Source: Austwickia sp.
Lineage (GTDB): Bacteria; Actinomycetota; Actinomycetes; Actinomycetales; Dermatophilaceae
Length of the DNA stretch: 64,000 bases
Assembly: GCA_016699675.1 (NCBI GenBank)
Contig: CP064985.1
Span: 1,240,001 to 1,304,000, forward strand
Direction: 5' to 3'
Of this stretch, positions 25,940 through 33,903 are shown piece by piece. The translations under genes and the position numbers were made by a program. Position 1 is the first letter of the stretch. Each line of letters starts with the position of its first letter. The notes beneath the pieces were generated by a model. That model searched no databases. It was not told the DNA's origin and worked only from the letters and a program-made list of their open reading frames with translations.

Positions 25940-25960
25940 TAACCTGTAAACATGTCTACA
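25940..25960 (+). promoter_or_regulatory. leaderless promoter and start-codon palindrome of the RelBE-like pair
   Basis: TAACCT (25940-25945) stands six bases before ATG 25952. The near-perfect palindrome TGTAAACATGTCTACA (25945-25960) has that ATG at its centre, so a bound repressor would block both transcription start and translation. Confidence 0.65.
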
Positions 25961-26179
25961 TCCGTGGTCAGCGTCCGGCTGGACGCCGCGACCAAGGAGC
26001 GCCTCGACGCCCTGAGCGCCACCACGGGGCGCCCTGCGGCGTACTACGTTCGGGAAGCGCTAGCTGAGTACCTGGATGATTTGGAGTACGCGTATCAACT
26101 GCGTGGCGAGGCGGAAGCCATCCGCCGGGGTGAGATCGGGACCGTCTCCAGCGCCGAACTCGCCGCCGAACTCTTCTGA
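25952..26179 (+). CDS. ribbon-helix-helix antitoxin (RelB/ParD-like)
   Basis: The 75-residue protein opens MSTSVVSVRLDAATKERLDAL (RHH strand and first helix), followed by TTGRPAAYYVREALAEYL and a Glu-rich helix that should bind the toxin. Such antitoxins neutralise the toxin and repress their own operon. The toxin gene starts one base into its stop codon. Confidence 0.82.
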   Translation: MSTSVVSVRLDAATKERLDALSATTGRPAAYYVREALAEYLDDLEYAYQLRGEAEAIRRGEIGTVSSAELAAELF

Positions 26180-26445
26180 TGGCCTGGCAGGTCCAATACT
26201 CGCCTAGGGCCGCGAAGGCCCTGCGGAAGCTCGACAAGCCCGTCGCGCGGCGGGTGTTTGACGCCGTAGAGCGCGTGGCCACCCTGGACGATCCGGCGGG
26301 CGCGTGCAAGGCACTGTCTGACCCGCTAGCCGGACTATGGCGACTTCGGGTGGGTAACTACCGGGTCATCCTCGATATTCGTCGCGAGCAGGTGGTCATC
26401 GTCGCCCTTGATCTCGGCCATCGGTCCGTCGTGTACGACGACTAA
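26179..26445 (+). CDS. RelE/ParE-family toxin
   Basis: The 88-residue protein has the compact RelE fold: WQVQYSPRAAKALRKLDKPV, then DDPAGACKALSDPLAGLWRLRV and the C-terminal GNYRVILDIRREQVVIVALDLGHR. The basic residues in LWRLRVGNYR are typical of ribosome-dependent RNA cleavage by RelE, although ParE-like gyrase inhibition cannot be excluded. ATG overlaps the antitoxin TGA by one base. Confidence 0.82.
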   Translation: MAWQVQYSPRAAKALRKLDKPVARRVFDAVERVATLDDPAGACKALSDPLAGLWRLRVGNYRVILDIRREQVVIVALDLGHRSVVYDD

Positions 26446-26502
26446 GCGGCTGGGGCTGCGAGCCTCGGTGCGACACGGCAGCACCATCGGTCGAGGGCGC
26501 CC

Positions 26503-26548
26503 TGACTGGGGCGTTATGCGCTCCGGGGAACGCATAACGCCCCAGTCA
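26503..26548. terminator. perfect 18-bp hairpin between toxin and membrane-protein genes
   Basis: TGACTGGGGCGTTATGCG and CGCATAACGCCCCAGTCA pair without mismatch around a ten-base loop, 58 bp after the toxin stop and 40 bp below the opposing gene's stop. It is probably a bidirectional terminator. Confidence 0.65.
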
Positions 26549-26587
26549 TGTGGGCTCGGCCGCACCCGACAACACCAGCGCGCTTCC

Positions 26588-27460
26588 CTAGCCGGCCGGC
26601 GCCTCACCGCCTGAGGAGGCCTGACCGCCGCCGATCGTGAATTCACCGATCACGGTGACGCCGTCGGACTCGTACACCGGGATCTTGCGGGGCACCGCAC
26701 TCGTGGTCATCGGCGTGCGTGGGGGCCCGTCCCCCTCCAGGTCGGTGCGCAGCACGTACCCGGTACCCCCGTTCTCCATCGATACCGAGACCAAGTCCGG
26801 CTCGAGGTGGAAAGCCATACTGCCGTAGGTCTGCCCGCGGGCATTTGTCGCCAGGGGCACGATGGTGCGCGCCGCCCACCCGATGCGCACTCGATATCGA
26901 CCGGTCCCCGTGTAGGCGAAGACGTGCTGGCCAGCTGAAACATCCCGAGCGTTGAGCGGCACGGGCTCGGCCCAAACGTGTCCTGGGCCATCACACGACA
27001 TGGTGCCGAACGGCTCAGAGAAGCTGCCCGCCGATAGACACGACACGTCGTAGGCGACGGCGTTGGCGCCCGCCGGCCGGGAGCCCAGGTCCACGGTGAT
27101 CGCACCGGTCCCTTCCCGCACGACCAAGGGCCCGACCAGGTCGATCTTCTCGCCCCCCGGGGGCACCGTGTGTCGCAGCGACGCCGTCGCTCCCTGCGAC
27201 ACCGACGAGGGCGAGGTCGTTGGGGCGGTCCCCGTCGGCGTAGTCGTCGGGGCAGCCGGCACCGGGGTGCCGTCCGGATGGGCGCCGTGACTGGCGACGT
27301 ACACCCCGCCCACCAGCACTGCGACGGCGGCAGCCGTGGCCACGGGCGCGGCCCACGGCGAACGTCGCGGCAGTGCCGGCAGCGGTCCCGGCGGGGCGAT
27401 GGGCAGCCCGGCTGTGTCGTCGTACGCCGCCCGCAGCGCGCGTTCCAGGTCAGCGGTCAT
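26588..27460 (-). CDS. single-pass membrane protein cotranscribed with an ECF sigma factor
   Basis: The 290-residue protein has a short cytoplasmic N-terminus, one membrane segment (about PVATAAAVAVLVGGVYVASH), a Thr/Pro-rich linker and an extracellular domain of about 200 residues with DSLSAGSF-type cysteines (VSCLSAGSF, TMSCDGPGH). I recognise no named domain. It overlaps the sigma gene by 11 bases. Position and topology suggest an anti-sigma or signal-sensing partner, but no zinc anti-sigma motif is visible, so this is inference. I start at ATG 27460 (MTADLERALRAAYDDTA). Confidence 0.7.
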   Translation of the reverse strand: MTADLERALRAAYDDTAGLPIAPPGPLPALPRRSPWAAPVATAAAVAVLVGGVYVASHGAHPDGTPVPAAPTTTPTGTAPTTSPSSVSQGATASLRHTVPPGGEKIDLVGPLVVREGTGAITVDLGSRPAGANAVAYDVSCLSAGSFSEPFGTMSCDGPGHVWAEPVPLNARDVSAGQHVFAYTGTGRYRVRIGWAARTIVPLATNARGQTYGSMAFHLEPDLVSVSMENGGTGYVLRTDLEGDGPPRTPMTTSAVPRKIPVYESDGVTVIGEFTIGGGQASSGGEAPAG

Positions 27461-27974
27461 GGGAAACACCCCCGGCGTCGATGGAGACTTTGCGGGACAG
27501 CGAGCGCAGGGCGCGGGCGGAGGCGGACTTCACGGTGCCCGGCGTGACGCCCAGTGCGACGGCGATCTCGCGCTCGGACAGACCGGCCCAGTACCGCAGC
27601 GCGACAACCTCCCGCTGCCGTCGCGGAAGGGCGTTGACCGCCGCCACCAGGTCGTCGTGGGTGCCGATCACGGCATCCGCCGCAGGCGCCGCCTCGGACG
27701 CCAGCAGGCGCAGTCGACCGTGGAGGGACGCCTCGCGGCGAACCCGCCGATGCGCCCCCCGCGTGCGGTTCAGGAGGACGACGTGGAGGTACGCGCGCGC
27801 CTGGTCGGGGTCCGCAGCGATGGCGGGGCGGCGCTGCAGGACCACGAACGCGTCCTGTACGGCGTCCTCGGCCTCCGCCAGCTGGCCGGTCAGCAGGTAG
27901 GCGTACCGGACGAGCCGCTGGTATTGCGCGCGATAGATCTCCTCCACGGGGGAGATGGCGGCGGCGCTGACCAT
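27450..27974 (-). CDS. ECF RNA polymerase sigma factor, SigE family
   Basis: The 174-residue protein has sigma region 2 (EEIYRAQYQRLVRYAYLLTG, AEAEDAVQDAFVVLQRRP) and region 4 (LPRRQREVVALRYWAGLSE, EIAVALGVTPGTVKSASARA). It should direct RNA polymerase to a small stress regulon. The start at ATG 27974 gives the usual family length, though no clear Shine-Dalgarno precedes it and longer in-frame starts exist up to about 28130. It overlaps the downstream membrane-protein gene. Confidence 0.8.
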   Translation of the reverse strand: MVSAAAISPVEEIYRAQYQRLVRYAYLLTGQLAEAEDAVQDAFVVLQRRPAIAADPDQARAYLHVVLLNRTRGAHRRVRREASLHGRLRLLASEAAPAADAVIGTHDDLVAAVNALPRRQREVVALRYWAGLSEREIAVALGVTPGTVKSASARALRSLSRKVSIDAGGVSHDR

Positions 27975-28168
27975 GCCGGTCGCTGGAGGAGCCTGCGGAT
28001 CCCGGCCCACGACGTACCGCCTCCCCTCGGTGACTCCCGCCCGCCCGCTGAGCGCGGCGACACCAGGACAAGTCAGGCGGGGCCGTGCTGGTTGGCCGAC
28101 CTCAGCGGTACGTCGTGTGAGCCCCGCCACACCGCCAGGCGGGGACGGGCGGGGTCATCACGACGGGA

Positions 28169-28207
28169 AGCCCCCGGTGCCCGTCGCGGAACGGGGCACC
28201 GGGGGCT
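28169..28207 (-). terminator. terminator of the PLP-enzyme gene
   Basis: AGCCCCCGGTGCCC and GGGCACCGGGGGCT form a perfect 14-bp stem with an 11-base loop, 26 bp below the stop at 28233. The remaining bases up to the sigma gene (27975-28168) hold only its promoter region. Confidence 0.75.
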
Positions 28208-28232
28208 CCGGGGGCTGGCCGCTTCGGCGGTC

Positions 28233-29771
<1,539 letters not shown>

Positions 29772-29825
29772 CGTTCTCACTCCTGCCTGCGGGGCCGCCG
29801 GGTACGGCGTGTGGATCCATCTTTT

Positions 29826-29858
29826 CCCAAAGTATGCTCTCTTGTCACCATACTTGGG
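29826..29858. promoter_or_regulatory. imperfect dyad between the divergent PLP-enzyme and MFS genes
   Basis: CCCAAAGTATG (29826-29836) and CATACTTGGG (29849-29858) are complementary except for one missing base, in the most AT-rich part of the gap, which includes TATGCT and CATACT as -10-like boxes on the two strands. Confidence 0.45.
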
Positions 29859-29884
29859 CCAAAGTCTCCGGAGGTTTCCAGCGC

Positions 29885-31186
29885 GTGGATCTGCGCAGCG
29901 TCTTCGCCGACACCCGTCCCCTCCGGACCGCGCACTTCCGGCGCCTGTGGACCGCGAACATCATCACCGTCATCGGCGCGCAACTGACCGTCGTCGCGGT
30001 CCCGGCCCAGATCTACGCGATCACGGGCTCGTCGGGGTACGTCGGCCTGACCGGCCTGTTCGGCCTCGTCCCCCTGGTGATCTTCGGACTGTACGGCGGG
30101 GCGCTCGTCGACCATATGGACCGGCGTACCCTCCTGCTCCTCACCACGGTCGGCCTCATCGCGACGGCGGGAGGCTTCTGGGCGCAGGCCGCGGCCGGGC
30201 TCAACAACGTGTGGGTGCTGCTGGGGCTGTTCTCGGTCCAGCAGGCGTTCTTCGCGGTCAACCAGCCCACCCGGAGCGCGATCCTGCCGCTGATCCTGCC
30301 GACGGAGCTGCTGCCGGCGGCCAACTCGCTGAACTTCACGGTGATGATGGCCAGCGGCATCGCGGGGCCGCTGGTCGGTGGGGCCCTGATCCCGGTGCTG
30401 GGGTACTCGTGGCTGTACCTGCTGGACGCGTTGTCGCTGCTCGCCACCCTGCGCGCGGTCTGGTTGCTGCCGCCGTTGACGCGGGCCCGGGACGCGGGGG
30501 CGGAGGCGGCGGGCGCCGCGCGGGCTCCCGGCGTACGGTCCGTCATCGACGGCCTGGCCTACCTGCGCGACCAGCCCATCCTGCTCATGTCGTTCATCGT
30601 CGACATCATCGCGATGGTGTTCGGGATGCCCCGGGCGCTGTTCCCGGAGATCGCGCAGGTCGCGTTCGGGGGGCCGGCGGAGGGCGGTACGGCGTTCGCG
30701 GTGCTGTTCGCGGCGATTCCCCTGGGCGCCGTCATCGGCGGGACGCTGTCCGGTTGGGTGTCGCGGGTGCGGCGGCAGGGCCGGGCGGTCGTGCTGCTGA
30801 TCTGCGTCTGGGGGCTGGGCGTCGCGGCGTTCGGAGCGTGCGTGGCCGTCGCGGGCGGTGCCGCCGTTCCGTGGCTGGGACCCGCCGTCGCCTTCCTCGC
30901 CGCCGCCGGCGCGGCCGACATGTTCTCCGCCGCATTCCGCCAGTCGATGCTGCAAGGGGCGGCGGCCGACGAGGTGCGCGGCCGGCTGCAGGGCGTGTTC
31001 ACCGTGGTCGTGGCGGGGGGTCCGCGGGTCGCGGACGTCGTCCACGGGGGCGCGGCAGACCGGCTCGGCGCGGCGCCGGTGACCATCGGTGGGGGGCTGC
31101 TGGTGATCGTGGGCGTCGCGATCGCGGCGTGGCGGGTGCCGGCATTCTGGCGGTACACGCCCCAGGTCGAGGAGCCCGCCCGCTAA
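29885..31186 (+). CDS. MFS transporter (EntS/MFS_3-like exporter)
   Basis: The 433-residue protein has 10-12 membrane segments and the signature of EntS-like exporters: FRRLWTANIITVIGAQLTVVAVP at the first helix, DHMDRRTLLLLTTVGL between helices 2 and 3, and FFAVNQPTRSAILPLILP. Such proteins export siderophores or drugs. I start at GTG 29885 because GGAGG lies upstream and the N-terminus is then of family length. The stop is followed by two further in-frame-like stops in an 8-9 bp repeat. Confidence 0.82.
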   Translation: MDLRSVFADTRPLRTAHFRRLWTANIITVIGAQLTVVAVPAQIYAITGSSGYVGLTGLFGLVPLVIFGLYGGALVDHMDRRTLLLLTTVGLIATAGGFWAQAAAGLNNVWVLLGLFSVQQAFFAVNQPTRSAILPLILPTELLPAANSLNFTVMMASGIAGPLVGGALIPVLGYSWLYLLDALSLLATLRAVWLLPPLTRARDAGAEAAGAARAPGVRSVIDGLAYLRDQPILLMSFIVDIIAMVFGMPRALFPEIAQVAFGGPAEGGTAFAVLFAAIPLGAVIGGTLSGWVSRVRRQGRAVVLLICVWGLGVAAFGACVAVAGGAAVPWLGPAVAFLAAAGAADMFSAAFRQSMLQGAAADEVRGRLQGVFTVVVAGGPRVADVVHGGAADRLGAAPVTIGGGLLVIVGVAIAAWRVPAFWRYTPQVEEPAR

Positions 31187-31210
31187 TCCGCTGATCCCGC
31201 TGAGCCGCTA
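31179..31210. repeat. four 7-9 bp repeats carrying consecutive stop codons
   Basis: CCCGCTAAT, CCGCTGAT, CCCGCTGA and GCCGCTA follow one another. The first holds the stop of the MFS gene, the next two give TGA, and CTA in the last is the stop of the opposing DUF4143 gene. Confidence 0.7.
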
Positions 31211-32485
31211 CGGGCCCAGCAGCGCGAGCGGCACGACCGCGATGCCGTCTCGTCGGCGGTAGGCCTGCGACCCCGTGGTCACGACGACGAGGTCGACCAC
31301 CGTCTGGGGAAGCTGGTCCCGCAACCACCTCAGGTGGCGCACGTCCGAGTCCGTCACGGCCGACGCCAGTTTGACCTCGATGCCGAGCACCTGACCCTCG
31401 ACTCCCTGGACGATCAGGTCGATCTCGCGCTCCCCCCCGTTCGTCCGCAGGTGGAACACCCGGCCCTCAGCCGCCTGCGCCGCAACCCGAACGCCGAGCG
31501 TCACCAGCGACTCGAACAGCGGCCCCAGCATCGCGGCACCGGCGGGCGCGATCAGCGACGCCGGCCCCAAGTCGAGCAACCGGGCGGCCAGCGCCGGATC
31601 GGCCAACTGGTGCTTGGGCGCCTGCTGCAGGCGCTTGATCGGATTGTTTGCGGGGATCCAGCCGGGCACCGGATCCAAGAGCCACAGGCGCGTGAGGTGG
31701 TCGCGGTAGGTGATGGTCGTGGTCTTCGCCGGCTGACGTCCATCTCCGCCCGTCGTGGCGTCGAGCAGCTTCGAGTACGACGTGGTCGTGGTCGAGGCGG
31801 CTGCGTAGGCGGCCAGCCATCGACGGAGCGTCTCTGGCCGGCGTACCTCGACCCCCTCTCCTGGGAGATCCCGGTCGATGACGCGCATGAGATAGGTGTC
31901 GAGCATCGCGCGCTGCAGCCGGGGCGCGGCCTGCGTGACGGCGGGGAACCCGCTCGACGTGATGGCCTGGGCGTAGTCACGCAGGGCGTGGTCGGTGGCG
32001 GCGATCGGGAGCTCCGAGCGCCCAGCAAGCAAAGCCGCCAAGGACACTGCGGGAGTCGTGCTGCCGCGCTCGTGCAGCGCCATCGGCCGCATGCGCACAG
32101 ACAGGAGCCGACCGGCGCCGCTGTGCGTCCCGGCGGGGTCAACGGGTGCGGCCGATCCCGTGAGGAGATAGCGGCCCGGGGGCGCACCGGCATGTACTCG
32201 ACGCCGCACCGAATCCCACACCTGAGGCAGCTTCTGCCACTCATCGAGGAGCAACGTGCCGGACGGGACGGCGGACAGCGTGAAGTCCGCGGCGGCGATC
32301 TGGCGCTGGGCGGGGTCGTCGAGGTACCACGTCGTCCTCGCGCGCCGACGAGCCGTTTCCGTCTTACCTACGCCCTTCGCCCCGTCGATCGCGATGGCTG
32401 AAGCGTGCGGCAGGAGCTCGTCGAGTTCAACGTCGACCGTCCGTGACCTGTAGGCCGGCTCCACCACACTGCCTCCACCGGTCAC
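31208..32485 (-). CDS. AAA-type ATPase with DUF4143 C-terminal domain
   Basis: The 425-residue protein has Walker A DGAKGVGKTET (about 34-44), Walker B TLLLDEWQKLP, sensor segment RYLLTGSAAP, and a C-terminal DUF4143 region with a nuclease-like motif GEREIDLIVQG and LGIEVKLASAV, the D...E-x-K arrangement of PD-(D/E)XK folds. These proteins are widespread in mobile or accessory regions and their function is unknown. The start is GTG 32485. Three 23-bp direct repeats lie immediately upstream. Confidence 0.82.
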   Translation of the reverse strand: MTGGGSVVEPAYRSRTVDVELDELLPHASAIAIDGAKGVGKTETARRRARTTWYLDDPAQRQIAAADFTLSAVPSGTLLLDEWQKLPQVWDSVRRRVHAGAPPGRYLLTGSAAPVDPAGTHSGAGRLLSVRMRPMALHERGSTTPAVSLAALLAGRSELPIAATDHALRDYAQAITSSGFPAVTQAAPRLQRAMLDTYLMRVIDRDLPGEGVEVRRPETLRRWLAAYAAASTTTTSYSKLLDATTGGDGRQPAKTTTITYRDHLTRLWLLDPVPGWIPANNPIKRLQQAPKHQLADPALAARLLDLGPASLIAPAGAAMLGPLFESLVTLGVRVAAQAAEGRVFHLRTNGGEREIDLIVQGVEGQVLGIEVKLASAVTDSDVRHLRWLRDQLPQTVVDLVVVTTGSQAYRRRDGIAVVPLALLGP

Positions 32486-32553
32486 CTACGCTACCATTTG
32501 CAGGACGGCTACACTACCGTTTCCCGGACCACTACGCTACCGTTTCCCGACGC
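32486..32553. repeat. three 23-bp iteron-like direct repeats at the DUF4143 start
   Basis: Copies at 32486-32508, 32509-32531 and 32532-32553 share CTACRCTACCRTTT. They abut the start codon of the minus-strand ATPase gene. On that strand each copy presents TAGCGT or TAGTGT, which resembles a -10 hexamer, so they may be promoter/operator units. Confidence 0.7.
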
Positions 32554-32606
32554 CTACGCGGGTGAGTGGCGGACCACAGCTGGAGCCATCTCTGCCGGCG
32601 GCGGTC

Positions 32607-33170
32607 TTACAGCAGGCCATCGACCAGGGCGTCCATCGCCGCGCCCGGATCGAGATCGGGCTCCAGCGGCGTCGTCAGCCGGTCCAGCAGCAGGCCATCG
32701 AGCGCGTAGTGGAACAGCACGATCACCCGGCGGCCGCCGGGCAGGCCCGCCGCCGCATTGAAAGCCACGTCCGCCGCGAACGCCTCGCGCTGCCAGCGCG
32801 CCACCACCTCGGCGATCTCGGGCCGGCGGATGCCCTCGAGCCGCAGTTCGAAGAGGCACACCGCGGCGTCGCGGTCTGCGGTCAGGCGCCTGACGATGTC
32901 CCGCAGGTAATCTGCAAACAGCTCCCGACTGGGCGGTCTCGCAGCCAGCTCCCGCGCCACGGCAGGGTCCGGGGTGAGGCGCTCGGTCAGCCGGGCCATG
33001 AGCGCCGCGACGATGTCGGCCCGGCTGCGGAAGTAGTTGGAGGCCGTCCCCCGCGGCACTCCCGCCTCGTCATCCAGCGCGCGGTGCGTGAGGCCGCGGG
33101 CACCGTCTCGGGCCAGCACCCGAATGCCGGCGTCCGCCAACGCCGTACGCCGTTCCGGGTTCCTCACCAT
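32607..33170 (-). CDS. TetR/AcrR family regulator
   Basis: The 187-residue protein has a TetR helix-turn-helix (about 10-50: ALADAGIRVLARDGARGLTH, VPRGTASNYFRSRADIVAAL) and a helical C-terminal domain. It is divergent from a dihydrofolate reductase/RibD-like gene, and the palindrome AACCACGACTTTCGTCGTGG lies between them, so it probably represses both. The start is ATG 33170, with GGAG upstream. Confidence 0.83.
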   Translation of the reverse strand: MVRNPERRTALADAGIRVLARDGARGLTHRALDDEAGVPRGTASNYFRSRADIVAALMARLTERLTPDPAVARELAARPPSRELFADYLRDIVRRLTADRDAAVCLFELRLEGIRRPEIAEVVARWQREAFAADVAFNAAAGLPGGRRVIVLFHYALDGLLLDRLTTPLEPDLDPGAAMDALVDGLL

Positions 33171-33201
33171 GGGCTGAGCTCCATCCCCCGAGGGTAGCGG
33201 C

Positions 33202-33257
33202 AACCACGACAGCCGTCGTACGCTCGATCCTAGGCAACCACGACTTTCGTCGTGGTT
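33202..33257. promoter_or_regulatory. TetR operators between the divergent genes
   Basis: The full dyad AACCACGAC-TTTC-GTCGTGGTT (33236-33257) has perfect nine-base arms. A second, partly degenerate copy (AACCACGAC-AGCC-GTCGT, 33202-33219) lies 34 bp away on the tetR side. Confidence 0.65.
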
Positions 33258-33275
33258 ACAGAACGGGAGGACCGG

Positions 33276-33854
33276 ATGCGCACCCTGACCTACTACGTGG
33301 CGACCTCGCTCGACGGTTTCATCGCCGACCCCGACGGGGGCTACGACGCGTTCTCGTTCGAGGGAGATCTGGCGGAGCACATCTGCTCCGAGTACGCGGA
33401 CACGTTGCCCGTTCACGCCCACCAGGCGCTGGGGGTTGCCCCGTCAGGCACGCGGTACGACACCGTCCTGATGGGCTGGAACACCTACGCCCCGGCGCTC
33501 GACCTGGGCATCACGAGCCCCTACCCGCACCTTCGCCAGTACGTGGCGACGCGGCGGACCGAGACCCCCGACGCGCCGGACGTGGGCTTCACTGCGGACC
33601 CGGTCGGGTTGGTCCGGGGCCTTCGGGGCGAGCCCGGCGGTGGGATCTGGCTGGCCGGCGGAGGCACGCTGGCCGCGGCGCTCGTCGACGAGATCGACGA
33701 ACTCGTCCTCAAGGTCAACCCGATCCTGCTAGGTGGCGGCATCCCGCTGTTTCGGCAGGCCGGCGCTGCGGCGGTGCGCCGGTTCCGGCTCGACTCGGCG
33801 CGGACGTTCGACTGCGGCGTCGCCCTGCTCCGCCTGCCTCGGAGCCGGGATTAG
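33276..33854 (+). CDS. dihydrofolate reductase / RibD C-terminal domain family protein
   Basis: The 192-residue protein has the RibD_C fold: LTYYVATSLDGFIADPDGG at the N-terminus, DTVLMGWNTYAPAL and GIWLAGGGTLAAALVDEIDE, followed by KVNPILLGGGIPLF. Such NADPH-dependent reductases act on pterins or related heterocycles; this subfamily has no assigned substrate. The start is ATG 33276 with GGGAGG. Control by the divergent TetR protein is likely. Confidence 0.8.
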   Translation: MRTLTYYVATSLDGFIADPDGGYDAFSFEGDLAEHICSEYADTLPVHAHQALGVAPSGTRYDTVLMGWNTYAPALDLGITSPYPHLRQYVATRRTETPDAPDVGFTADPVGLVRGLRGEPGGGIWLAGGGTLAAALVDEIDELVLKVNPILLGGGIPLFRQAGAAAVRRFRLDSARTFDCGVALLRLPRSRD

Positions 33855-33903
33855 CGGGTCGGCAGCGCTCGCGCCACCGACGCCCCCCTCGGCGCCAAGA
33901 GCC

